Origin: Archegozetes longisetosus
Lineage: Eukaryota > Arthropoda > Arachnida > Sarcoptiformes > Trhypochthoniidae
DNA: 64,000 bases
NCBI GenBank assembly: GCA_018873245.2
Contig: JAEMBT020000002.1
Span: 7,352,001-7,416,000 of the forward strand
Direction of reading: 5' to 3'
Under the pieces are notes generated by a model. The model ran no database searches and was not told the DNA's origin. It saw nothing but the letters and a program-made list of their open reading frames with translations. This document shows, piece by piece, positions 21,300-34,700 of this stretch. How positions within the stretch are numbered: the first letter of the stretch is position 1; every line of letters begins with the position of its first letter. Both the position numbers and the translations under genes were made by a program.

Positions 21300-23615
21300 T
21301 GAATAATTAATAATAGGTTTATTTAATGAATTTTGGTTTTATTATCAATAGAGAGATACCATACACTTATTGTATATTTGACAGGTGTCTGTTTTGGGTG
21401 TGTTCTAAACACTCTCACATATAAGGTTACGATATATTTATATAACACATGCCTTCATTTCTTTCTATCTTATTATTAACTTCTAGTCTCATCTTCACTT
21501 CTTCTTACTTTCTTTTCTTAAATCTAGTTTTTATTTTATCTATTTTCTCTCTTTACTTTACTACTCTCTACTTACTTAATCTACCATTTAGATTTTACTT
21601 TCTATTTAGAATCTTATTTTCTATCTTTTCTACATTTTGCAGCCAATCAATTTTCTCTTCTACATCACCTTAAAACTGAGGCTTTCTCTACTTGTTCACA
21701 TTTGTTTTCACTACGAAGGCTTTCTGAAAAAGCATTTCTTTCAAATAAATCATATAAAACTAGCTTCAAATCATCAGTTTCGTTATCTCACATTCACGAG
21801 AAACATTTTAGGAAAGTTTGATTGTGAAGTGTTTTGTTGCTTCATTTTCTTGTCGTTAAACACTTTTTTAATACTTGAGATCAAATGATAAAAAAATGCA
21901 CAGTTAAACTGCTTCATTTATGAGAGCTTTAGTTTAGTGTTAATTAATTGGGTCTTTATTTGAGTACTAGTGTATCATATACCTGCATATTATGTCACAT
22001 TCCTATCTTATCCATTCCAGACTCCAATTCTCATTCTCATTCTCATTGTCACTTTTTCAGCCATTACTTAACTCTCAAATCAATTATCAATACATGTGAA
22101 ATTACATTCCTTTTTAGACACTTTTCATCTGTTCAAAATATCCTTTTAGAGTTATAATTAATTGAAAAAATTTTAAATACTATTTTTTAGTATGTAAATC
22201 GCATAAACCTTTATATTGAGGTTATGTCGCAAGATCATTAAGAATAATAATAGTTTCATATTTATTCTTCATGACATTCACTATTTCTCATAATTCATGT
22301 CTATTGTGTTGTCAGATCTGATATACAGTTGATGTGGTATACGATATTTTTTTATTACATGCACAATTGTCATTCAAAGCTGATTATTCTATCAAATAAC
22401 TCAGAAATATAAAATAAATTTTTAACATTAACCTTAAACTTCCTCGACTTGGCTTCAAATTCTATATTTTTCATTTCTAAGTTCTACCAACTAAACTTTT
22501 GTTGCTCTTTCCTAAACAAGTTCTCAATACAGTTAATCCCTCTATTCACTAGCTTTTCAATTTCTCATCCTTTTCACAGAAACCACTGTCAGCTGTCTTA
22601 TCTTGTTTACACATTTGTCGATTGAATTATTTTTCAATTATTTTTGGTTCAGTTTCTACGATCAAATTGCAAATTAAATTGAAATAACCTTACGAATTAC
22701 TAACTCAATGAATAGTTTACAGTAAAAAAGTTGAATCAAGTTTGACCCAATTTGATAAAAGCGCTTGGGTGATCGATTCCTCCTAAGACAGCACTCATAA
22801 ACAAACCACTAGATTCATGACAACAAGGCTTTAGTTTTGTGTTTAGATATTTTCATATATTTATCAAAAACCCTGATTGCAATCACAAATATAGTATTTA
22901 TTCTGTCAGAATATAACTTGTTTTTTAGCTTTTAATATAAAAATATTTATTAATCATATTTAATAACTTATATTCAATAAAAGATGAACCGATATCTTCC
23001 CAAATCTCAACATTTCTAAACCCTAAACATGAGGCTAATCTTCGAGTGGTTCAAGTTTGAATTTATGGTTATTTTTATGTTTCAATCTAATTCTGCTTTC
23101 GATAAAATGCTTAGTTGATCTCGAAAGAGAGTAGTTGTTTTCATCGGAAAACAAGATTTTAGTTTTCCTTCTAACAGAAGATTAATTGTATCCTTAGTTA
23201 TGGAGCTCGAAAACTCTGAAGTAGAATAAAAGCGTTTAGTCAATATTGCACAAAATCAAGATATTGATTTATGACCATCAAAGCTCAATAATTTACTTTT
23301 TGGTATATTTTTACACCCAGACTAGAGATTGCTAGGATTACTATCATAGATATCATTGCAATTGCATCAAAATCTGTGTCTAAAAACCTTTTCATATATA
23401 AATCACTATTTATACCGCAAATAAGTTACATTTTCTTCAGTTAATATTGAAAAACTTTTAAGTATTGTTTAGTTTCGTTAATTATAATAAATTTATAGTT
23501 CATTCGAGGGTCAAATATTCTTTTGAATTGAAACAAATGAGAAAAATTTCAGTTATTAGGATGAGATGAAACTCATCTATATTAATATAAATGAAAGACA
23601 TAATTATTACTTTAC
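21300..23615. other. Non-coding stretch, likely ankyrin 5' intron
   Basis: AT-rich, with T-rich open frames of random appearance and a short CATTCT repeat near 22027-22050. No supported feature. Confidence 0.4.
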
Positions 23616-23745
23616 TGTGAACGAAAGCGAAATTTTGTCTGTCTCGTACTTTCCGAATATCTGTGAGTTCTGAAGTTCCCAGACCAATAACCAGACAAAC
23701 AATAATACTAATTATTTGCATTGAACGCAACTTCTGAGTAAACAT
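23616..23745 (-). CDS. Orphan signal-peptide exon candidate
   Basis: On the minus strand a frame starts near 23745 (second Met at MQIISIIVCLVIGLGTSE) with a typical signal peptide and cleavage-like GTSE. It continues with polar residues to a donor CACA/GTAAAG at 23615, phase 1, common for signal-peptide exons. No downstream exon was found on the minus strand. If real it would be a gene nested inside the ankyrin 5' intron. Confidence 0.2.
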
Positions 23746-23940
23746 CAGATGTTAATTTCAAGTCTATCAATTAGAGATTTTTATTTATGAGGCACTCTTA
23801 AGGTATTCTGGTGCTATAACTTTTCTTGATTGAACTCAATTAATTGGTCAACGTTTTTAAACCATTGCATCTCTACCTCAATTTTCAAGTTTTCTGATTG
23901 TAAATGTGGTGTACTCAAAAACTTAATAGTCGTTGGTAGC

Positions 23941-24150
23941 AACCGGGAATCATGCCTTTGTCATCACATGTTTCCATCAGACCATAATATAAACGATATC
24001 GCGATACTTATTGAATATTCAATATAGTGATCAAAGTAAATTGTAAATCATATTTTATAGTTAATCGATGTATATCACGGTTGACATAGTAATCACTTTC
24101 TCGTTGCTATCGTAGATCATTAAGTTTTTAAGCGTACAACTATTTCGTGA
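23941..24150 (+). repeat. Dispersed repeat copy 1
   Basis: This region aligns with 58868-59060 in the same orientation. Shared blocks are ATACTTATT-ATATTCAATATAG-GATCAAA, then GTTGACATAG and TCGTTGCTAT, then TTTTAAG. Non-coding in both copies. Confidence 0.65.
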
Positions 24151-24764
24151 TAGTAATGTAAATATATAAATGATGGAAACATTATTTTAAGTATTAGTTC
24201 TCGAAAGCTATTCTCCTATTTCTCACGTTATCGCATAATTTAATTTTTGTTTTTAAATTCATGAGAAAATAAGATACTTTGTTACTAAGTTTTAATTTGG
24301 GTTCATTGCTATTTCCCATATGCGTTTTACATTGAAACATCTAATTAGCATTGATTGAAGTTAAGAATAAAAATATGAATATAGTTGACAACCAATGTCA
24401 TATGTATTGTCTTCGTAAGACTCAAGTGTGATTTGGGACTTTCAATGCAATTATTATGTAAAAAGGAAAAAAGAAAACTAGCTCAACCTTTTGTCATTTT
24501 AACAAAGTCTATAAAAAGCTGAATTGCGAATTAAAAGTTTCCTCTTATGAGCAACGCATCTGTAATTGACATAACTTCTAAATATATAACAATTACTCAC
24601 ACTACTTATTTTCGACTCTAAAAACTTTGTCTGGATCTCAACACAAACTTTCAGATTATAAATAATTCTGAATAATTTTGAATGATTCTGAACAATTCTG
24701 AGTGAGGAAAGACTAAAATGTTGGACTGAAAGGCAAAAGTGTGAGAACTTTTCGATTGATATCC

Positions 24765-24840
24765 CGGACCGACACCCTGGACCTACACCCCAGGCCCACA
24801 CCCTGACTGATATCCTGTGTGGGCCTGGAGTGGGGAACAA
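24765..24840 (+). repeat. GC-rich inverted repeat
   Basis: AGGCCCACAC at about 24793 and GTGTGGGCCT at about 24818 are perfect reverse complements around a 15-nt spacer, preceded by degenerate ACACCCTGG / ACACCCCAGG units. It stands out strongly from the AT-rich surroundings. Confidence 0.75.
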
Positions 24841-25104
24841 TAGAAAATGAAAGTTGAGTTTAGGAACATGTTTGAAATTTTGAGCTGACGTGAGATGAGG
24901 TTAGATATCGTGAATGGCTTAGGAAGAACTGCTTTCTGGTTATACTGCAGAGAAAATGAGAGCATGCGTTATGTCACTAATCAATAATAGCGACGATCGG
25001 GAAGAGAGTCTGTGAGGCTGTGGCTCGCGAGAGAAAACATGCTTTTGAGGAATTTTATGCTATAACCAGGCCTTATATTTGTTTGTAATACAACTGCTTC
25101 TATA

Positions 25105-25235
25105 GCATAATATACATCGAGTTCTCCGTTCATAGCATACATTCAGTCCTCCGCTCGTAACATACATTGAGCCCTTCGTTCGTAACACACATTGAGCTCT
25201 CCATTCATATCATATATTTGGTTCTCCATTCGCTC
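25105..25235 (+). repeat. Degenerate 25-bp tandem repeat (about 5 units)
   Basis: Units of the type CATACATTGAGCTCTCCGTT-CGTAA repeat five times with substitutions, upstream of the ankyrin first exon at 25778. Confidence 0.75.
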
Positions 25236-25777
25236 TAACTTTTGTCACACTATTGTCGACACGGATGCGAGTGAACAAGAAAAATATATTTTAACTATAT
25301 TTATATGTGTACGGAGTTGGACTAAAATTGCCAAAATCTTCGTATTGAAAATAATTCCTAAAACGGAAATTCAATTAAGTAAACAACTGATGACGTGATC
25401 GAATATTTTTATATTAAGTAAACTCTAAATAATCGTGAATAAAGATCTGAATCTGGTTTTGAGTATTGTTTAAAAAGCTGTAATTGTTATAATCCCAGGG
25501 CTGAACTGAAACTCTACGAAATCTATTCCTTTGACTTATTGTGTGTTGTCTGTTGTTAGACTCGTTTGATGCAATCGAAGCGTTCAAAGCATAGCATATA
25601 ATAGACTCGTTTTATTCGTACTATTAAAGGGCGATGTTTTGCGCGATCACTCAATCACATACTACTGCCGGCATTTTCTTCTATTTATCAATTTTTTCAT
25701 AACTATTCGCTCATTCATCTAATAAATGTTGGTTTTATTAGAGATTTAGTCACAATCTCATTATTATATATTAATTA

Positions 25778-28700
25778 ATGATAACTTCAATTATGGTTAC
25801 TGAGACTGATTCACAGCAAACGCAAGAACACCAACAGCAACATCACCAGGTATTCCATTGAGCATCCGTTTAATTATTATTTATTTTTCTATTTTGCTCT
25901 CTTTATTACTGTCTTCACTTTGATTCCAATTGTTGTTTTGTTATTTCATATTCAATTCCTTCCAATTCGTGGCACTTTTGAGGAAAAGATAGTTTTTAAT
26001 AATGATAATAATTATAATAATAATAATTATATTTAATAGTAATTACAGAAATAAAATTTAGTTTCCAATAAACAATTTATGTTGTGATGTAATTTGTTTA
26101 CAAACAATTATTATATTTTAAAATAAGATATGAGAAATAAGAAAGAATAATAGCTCAAACCAATTGGCTTCAGTTGAAACCGATCGACATTTAAATTGGT
26201 TCACAGATAATATGTTTACAAACTATAACTACTAATATAATCAATATTTAATATATCTTTCGTTTAATTGATTATAACTTCTAAACTGTGATCTGATTTA
26301 CATGAAATTAATGAATAATTAACCACTATATATATGTGGTTAATTGTTTCTCTTATCATTGTTCGAGTAAACTATTCAATGGTTTCATTCATTTCTGTTT
26401 TAATTATGATCTGAAAATATTTATGTCATTCTTATCGAGACATGTTATTTCTCTTGAAGATAATTTTCAATTATATCATATCTCTTCGAATTGTTTTGCT
26501 CTTTAACATAAATTGTTCAGAGCTCTAAATTTATTTGTCTGACACAGTTTGACATTTTTATTATTTTATTAATAAAATTACACATAAGACTATCAAAGAG
26601 AAAGTATGATAAAGTTGCGGATGTATCTCATGTGATAAAAATTGTGTCAAATAAGTGTTTATACTTGAGTTAACAACTTTCCTAGAAGTCTTTTTCAACT
26701 TTGTTTTCAATCGATTTCAAACAATTGATTTATTTTATTTCTAATAACAATGTTATTATTAGTCGCTGAAAATGGTGTTGGTTTTAGATGATATAGCCTT
26801 GATAGTGGCTGCGACCACTAGTTTTGTTGTGCTCGTTATCATGACTTATACTCAGAAAGTGAGGGTCTCTGATACTCGATATGTCGAAAGTTGTGGTCTC
26901 ATTAGTTTAATGATTCCATTTCTGTATATCTGATACTAATTGGATTTACAGAAATAGCTTATTGATAAGCCGATTGTTACCAGTGATTGATTGATTGATT
27001 GATTATACTGTTAATTGAAATGTTTGATAATTGTTTGTTAATTAATTAATTAATTATTTACTAATTGTTTTCAGACTGATGGAAACGCCAGCTTTTTGCG
27101 TGCCGCCAGAGCTGGCAACTTGGACAAAGTCTTGGAATATCTCAAAGGGAGCATCGATATTAACACAAGTAATGCAAATGGTCTGAATGCTCTTCATTTG
27201 GCTTCAAAAGAAGGACACGTTGCTGTGGTTACTGAGCTTTTGAAGAGAGGAGCGAATGTGAATGCAGCCACAAAAGTGAGTCCACAATTTACATAAGTTT
27301 ATTACAAGTATATTTATATATCAAATGCTAATATAATGTTTATTATTCTCTTACAGAAAGGTACTGTTCAAACATTCAACCATCAACTTAGTGTTTGCCA
27401 TCACATACAACTTTGAGTTATTTATTTTTAACCCATTCTAACATCGATGAGAACCTTTCAAACACTTAGCTCAAGATGATTGAAAGTCTTTCTAAATAAT
27501 TTGAATTTAATTTAGGAAACACTGCCCTACACATCGCATCTCTCGCTGGGCAGGAGGAAGTGGTCAAAGTTTTGATACAAAATGGAGCCAATGTTAACGT
27601 TCAGTCATTAAATGGATTCTCGCCTTTGTATATGGCGGCTCAAGAAAATCATGATTCAGTTGTCCGATATTTGTTGGCAAATGGAGCGAATCAGAGCTTG
27701 GCCACTGAAGATGGCTTCACTCCATTAGCAGTAGCCCTACAACAGGGACATGACAAAGTAGTTGCTGTCCTACTTGAAAACGATACAAAAGGCAAAGTGC
27801 GATTACCTGCTCTTCACGTAGCGGCCAAGAAAGATGACTGTAAAGCTGCCGCTCTTTTACTCCAAAATGATCACAATCCTGATGTCACCTCCAAGTCAGG
27901 ATTCACTCCATTGCATATTGCTTCTCATTACGGCAATGAAAATATTGCAGCTCTTCTTCTTGATAAAAATGCCGACGTCAACTTTGTTGCTAAACATCAA
28001 ATCACTCCATTACATGTTGCTGCCAAATGGGGAAAGGTTAATATGGTTTCACTGTTGTTGGACAGAAAAGCTAAGATAGATGCGGCCACCAGGGATGGAT
28101 TAACACCTTTACATTGTGCAGCTAGAAGTGGTCACGAGACTGTCGTTGATCTTTTACTTGAACGAGGAGCTCCTATTTCTGCTAAAACTAAGGTATATTT
28201 TGCTGTAAATTTTCAAATTTGTTCCCTTCCTAAAATGTTTACTCTTACAGAATGGTTTGGCTCCACTTCATATGGCAGCTCAAGGTATTCCTTCAAACTA
28301 TTTAATCCGTTTAATTCATTTCTAAGCAAATATTTTCTTTATTGATTTCGGACATTTTCTATACCTAAACTATTTCAGGGTTATGATTCCTAATTTCTTC
28401 CTTTCATGTAACTATAGAGAAACAAATCAGTTTGCAAATATAATTAGATTAAATTAAATTTCCGAATATCATGAAAATATTGTAGCAGAAGACGCTTTCA
28501 AATCCTTAAGAGAAGTATTAGGTTCGGAGAAACGGAAGTTAATGCTTTTTAAGTTGTTTATTTTGTAGCTTAAGAGCTCTGAATTTACAAAGAAAGCATA
28601 AATGTCTGTTTATTCATGAAATTTATAGCTATGAAGCTTATTTTGTTAGTTTCCATAATATACAAAGAGGTCTATCATAATTTCAAATTTAGTGAACATA

Positions 28701-31700
28701 AGATTATCCTTTCGTCGCCAACTATATAGTGGAGATTTTTCTTTGACCAAAGTCTATTGAAATAGCTTTTCGTTATTATTATTGTTTTAATTGATTTTTT
28801 GGATTTATCGCAGATATGAATTAGTCATATTGAGTTGAATTGATAACTAAATTTTAATTGAATAGGTGATCACGTAGACAGTGCTCGTATTCTGCTATTC
28901 CATAAAGCACCAGTGGATGATATTACAGTTGTAAGCAATTATTTTTATTTGTTTTGCTACTAATGTTTTCCAAAGTGAGTTTACTAATTTATCTTAACGA
29001 TTGTTGCCTATTATAGGACTATCTGACAGCACTTCATGTGGCAGCTCATTGTGGTCATGTCAGAGTTGCTAAACTGTTACTGGATCGCAAAGCAGATCCT
29101 AATGCAAGAGCATTAAATGGATTCACTCCATTGCATATTGCATGCAAAAAGAATAGGATTAAAGTGGTCGAATTGCTTCTAAAACATGGCGCCTCCATCG
29201 AAGCCAAAACTGAAGTATTTGATTAGATTATATCCAGCTTTAGTGAGTTTGTTTAAGTAATTGCTAATTGTCTTGTTAGTCTGGTTTGACTCCTCTGCAT
29301 GTGGCGGCATTCATGGGAAGCATGAATATTGTGATATATCTGATTCAACACTTAGCCAATCCTGACGTTACAACAACTAGAGGAGAGACACCATTGCATT
29401 TGGCGGCCAGGGCTAATCAAACTGATATAATTAGAATCCTTTTGCGTAATGGTGCGCAAGTTGACGCTAAAGCTAGAGTAAGTTTGTTGTATATATTCAA
29501 TCACCGGAATTGCGTGACATTTGATCATATTTGTACTGATAGGAACATCAAACGCCTCTACACATTGCTTCTCGTTTGGGAAATGTCGATATCGTTGGTG
29601 TACTTCTACAACACGGAGCATCAGTTGACGCACTCACTAAAGACCAGTAAGTTTTATATGAAATAAGTAACTCATAAGAACCCACGTAATTGTAATAATT
29701 ATATTAATAATTTCATTGTCAAAGGTACACATCTCTTCATATTGCTGCTAAAGAAGGTCAAGAAGAAGTTGCATCTATATTATTAGATCATGGCGCGTCT
29801 CTTAACGCTACCACTAAGGTAATCCTTATGAACGCTTTGTCTTTCAGCTTGAATTCTAAATAAATCTTTCAAATTACAGAAAGGGTTCACTCCTCTTCAT
29901 CTCGCAGCTAAGTATGGAAACATAAAAGTTGCGCGTCTTTTGATTAGCAAAGACGCTACCGTCGACGCTCAGGGAAAGGCAAGTCTATTTCTTACTATTT
30001 GCTTTTCATGACTACTTCCTAGAAGTTCGCTCTAAATTATGTGCAGATGTGTCATAAGGCTAGTTAAATTAAATTTGATTGATTTATGATTTAGAACAAC
30101 GTGACGCCATTGCATTGCGCGGCACACTACGATCACGTAAACGTAGCTTTGCTTCTGTTGGAAAAAGGAGCGTCTCCTCACGCCACTGCTAAGAATGGAT
30201 ACTGTCCTCTACACATCGCTGCCCGAAAGAATCAAATGGATATTGCCACCACTCTTCTTGAGTATGGTGCTAAAGCAAATGCTGAATCAAAGGCATGAAT
30301 GTTTTTCAAATGCTTTTATGAATTAGTTTTCCTAAAAATATCTGTAGTTTGGTGATAGGATATCTAAATCACGTTTATAAATAAATATTCAATTAACTAA
30401 ATACAGGCTGGTTTTACTCCATTGCATTTGGCGGCCCAAGAGGGACACACAGATATGGCTGCTCTGTTGATTGCACATCAGGCCTCTGTCAACCAAAAGG
30501 CTAAGAACTCATTGACTCCGTTGCATTTATGTGCACAAGAAGACAGGGTTAACGTGGCCTCTATCCTGGTTAAAAATCAGGCCGATATCTCTCCTCAGAC
30601 TAAAGCCGGTTATACTCCACTTCATGTGGCCTCTCATTTCGGTCAAACAAATATGATTAGATTCTTACTTCAAAACGGTATTGAATCAATTGATTTTATT
30701 ATTTAGATTGAGGCAGTGTATTTATATATGTTAAAATGATAAGAATTCTCAAAGAATTTATCTAATATTTCAGGGGCTGATGTGAATGCAACTAATGCTG
30801 TAAGTGAAAGATTGAAATGAATGAAGCTTTAGTATTAATTGATTTAATAAATTGATAGCACGGTTACACACCCTTACATCAAGCTGCACAACAAGGACAT
30901 ACTGGAATCGTAAACTTATTGCTTGAACACAAGGCATCGCCAAATGCAACTACAAATCAGGGACAGACTGCTCTCTCAATAGCTCAACGCTTGGGTTACA
31001 TTTCAGTGGTCGAAACGCTTAAAGTTGTCACTGAAACTATAGTCACCACTACCACAACCACTATCACTGAAGAGAAATATAAAGTCGTAGCGCCTGAAAC
31101 AATGCAAGAAACTTTCATGAGTGATTCTGAAGATGAAGGAGGTATTGATTCTTAAAAATTTTACTCAATTCTTAGAAATGCATGTCTGTCCAACTTGTAA
31201 ATGACTTTGATTCGCATGTATTCAAAACGTTCTATTAGTTCAATCTCTCATGTGTTTTAAATGGTTCAAATCAAGTGTTTGTTCAGTTTATTGGTTCAAA
31301 TTTGTTTTAAAACTATCTGAGCATGAAGTTTATGATAGTTGGCATTGAGTCGAAGATAGTTTGGCATATTATTTAAAGCAAAATACAAATATATCTTATT
31401 ATTATTATCATTATTATTATTTAAATCGCTAGTATAGAGCTGATGAATAGTAGAGATAGTGATTTGGTTTATGGTTATGTTTTGGTTTGCAAGTATTAGG
31501 CTTTACTGTTGGCGTCAAATGTATGTTAAGTTGTAACGCTTGATAGAGTTTGAGCTGATGTAGTGGAGAGCACGTTCTTATAAAAACTTATATTGATTTG
31601 TAAAAGAGGCTTAATATATTGCCTATTAATCTCTAATAACTGAACTGATTGTTCAAATAACATTTGTTGAAAAGTGCTAACCAAAAGCATAGAGAGTACA

Positions 31701-34700
31701 TTTGCCGCCTATAGTAGACAAGTTAACTTTAGCTTAAGCTAACACTCAAGAGATTTCGCGCAGTATCACCTGATAGCTGACCATTGAATTACTTTTTGAG
31801 AAGTTAGTCGATGTTGTGATTAATAATTGAAACTAATCTAAAATGTTGATATAAGAAGTCATAAATGATTCAATTATACGATCAGGTGAAGAATTTCTAG
31901 AGGAGCCGACTTTGTTCAGTGGGAATCAAACCCACTCTTCTCATGTCTATCTTCCTTTCTATGAGGCTCAAAAATTACAGACTAGTAAGTCTTTTGAATA
32001 TCTTAATGAGTATTTCAAAACGATTATCACTTCTCTCAATTTTACGTTATATTATTTCACTTATCACTTATTTTATATTTCCATCTCGTTTACAAATCGG
32101 TATTTGTGTAATTCCTCACCAGAGTATCTATTACTTCAGTTGTTTTCATTGAACTCTCTCGTTTCTTAGCTGAAGACAATATAACAGGCGATCAGTCCTA
32201 TCGTTACTTGACTGCCGATGAGATGAAATCTTTAGGCGACGATTCCTTGCCTTTTGATGTTACGAAAGACGAACGTGGAAATGATACTATAATGAACAAA
32301 GACTCACTCGGTATTAGTCCAGCTGTAGGTGAATGGTTTAATGATTTTGATTTTGTTTTTATAACAGCTCCGATCACAGTAGAAGAAGAACTCTTTTCAC
32401 CACATCACGTGGCAATGACTGAGTCTTATGTAAACGCTTTAGCTCCTGATAACATCGATATATCTCGAGCCCCTATCACTGCCGGGTAAGTAAACTATAA
32501 ACAAATATCAATTTGATAGTTACACATGCACTGGGGCTCTATTAATATGGATTCTGCCAAATGCATAAACTTTGCCAAAAACTGTTTTCGGGCATGTTTT
32601 CTATAAGAAAAGAGTTAAAATGAAATGCTTTTGGTGAAGGGTTTGGTTTATTAATGGATTATAAATATCCCTAATTTGACAGCACTTTCCAAAAGAGTGA
32701 TTTGGAGTTTCCTGACATACGGTTATGGCATTACCACATCGTGCCTCTCGATCCCTCTCTGAGAATGAGGCGTCGAAGGTGTGACTTTCTATCATTTAAT
32801 ACTTGCTTTGTGTCATTTATTCAGCTTCTCCTTTGCTCAACTTATCTAACATCTTAAAGTATATGCGATCGGTTAACTCGCCTTATGTCCTCTTATAATC
32901 ATTACAATCATTTCTCTAACTCATTATTAAGTCTTAGTTTGAGTACAGTCAGAAATATTGAGCTCATCATTCAATCCTTTTTATACTTATCGATGTTTGG
33001 GATTTTTGAGTAATAGTTGTCTAAGTGATGGATTTTGGAACTGACTATTAATATTCTGTTTATCTTCAACAAGATAGCAGAGATGCATTATGAAAATTAA
33101 AATGGATTAGGGCTTAAGGTATGCAATCAATAGATTGGAGCTACAGATATGCAATCTATAGAGTAGAACTGATATTTAGAATTTTCTTAATTAGTTTTGC
33201 CCTTAGTTCAAGTGTTTGGGATTAGATTTTTAATAAATGTAGGAACTTGAATAACGAATAGATTGAATGAAAAAAGTTGAAAGCGCCCAATTGAATATTA
33301 AGCTCATCCAATTCTGACCTGTACAATCCGGAAGAAGTTTGTTTTCCAAATATTTACTTGACTTTATTAATAGAATTTCGGTGATAGATTAGTACTAATA
33401 GCCAACCTAAATAATGATTTTCAAAGTAACCCATATTTCATCAAATATTAATTCTGACTTTCGCCCATAAAGTCAACATCTATTAACTAATGCGTCAATT
33501 ATTAAAACATTGTATTAGATAACTATTGAAATATGACTTGATTGATAAATATTTGATATTATATTACATAAACTTAATCAATCTGATCGTAGTTGAGAAA
33601 ATTAAGGAAATAATTCGAGCATAAACATAAAGGTTTGGTAATAATGGATCAGTATTTATGCAGTTTATAATGTTTTAGTTGTGAACCATTGCAACTGAAA
33701 CCTATTTGCTCAATAATTTAAGTTCTATTGCGAGTCATTAACAGTGCATGTGTTTGGAGTGAGTGTCGATTCACTTTATCATTACATCAATTACTTGAAT
33801 ACTTAACATATCTTTGTTCATGAATGCCTAATGAACATTATCTTCTTCTAATTGCCTGCATTGCACGTCGGATGTGATTAGACGATTAAAGTGGAAGACG
33901 TAAGTGTTATCGCTAACACCCTCTTATATGTCTGTCCATATGTCTTCTCAAATTGAACCGATTTATGAATCAAATTTTCTTTAGATTCCTTGTCAGCTTC
34001 ATGGTTGACGCTCGTGGAGGAGCGATGAGAGGCTGCAGACACTCTGGTGTTCGAGTTATTATTCCTCCCCGAAAGGCACCGATGCCCATGAGAATCACGT
34101 GCAGATATTTGAGGAAAGAAAAACTCATTCATCCCCCACCACTCATGGAAGGAGAAGCTTGTGCCTCACGATTGCTAGAAGTCGGACCTGCAGGCGCCAA
34201 GTTTTTGGGGTATTTTCTCAACAAACACACCACATCTTTTCATATTCATAATTTGGTTATCTTTTGACAGTCCCGTTATAATAGAAGTTCCACACTTCGC
34301 TTCATTGCGTGGTAAAGAAAGAGAAATAATAATTTTGAGAAGTGATAACGGAGAGACCTGGAGAGAACACACTTTAGAAGCATCAGAAGAAGCTGTTTCA
34401 GAAGTTCTTAATGAAAGTTTTGACGGAGAAAATGGTCAGATTACAAGCTTATATCTATTCAATTCGTTCATAAGTTTAATTGAAATTTGTTTCTTATTAG
34501 ATGTCAATACATTGGATGACTTCAGCAGCAATAGAATCACAAGAATTTTGACGACAGATTTTCCACAATACTTTGCAGTTATAACAAGAATTCGTCAGGA
34601 AGTGCATGCGATCGGGCCTGAGGGCGGAATGGTCTCATCGACTGTTGTGCCTCAGGTTCAGGCGATCTTTCCTGAAGGAGCGCTGACTAAGAAAATTAAA

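Noticed and set aside
21449-22157. Several Phe/Leu/Ser-rich plus-strand frames
   Set aside because: They lie in T-rich sequence, and the residues are what TTT/CTT/TCT runs give in any frame. No splice or domain support.
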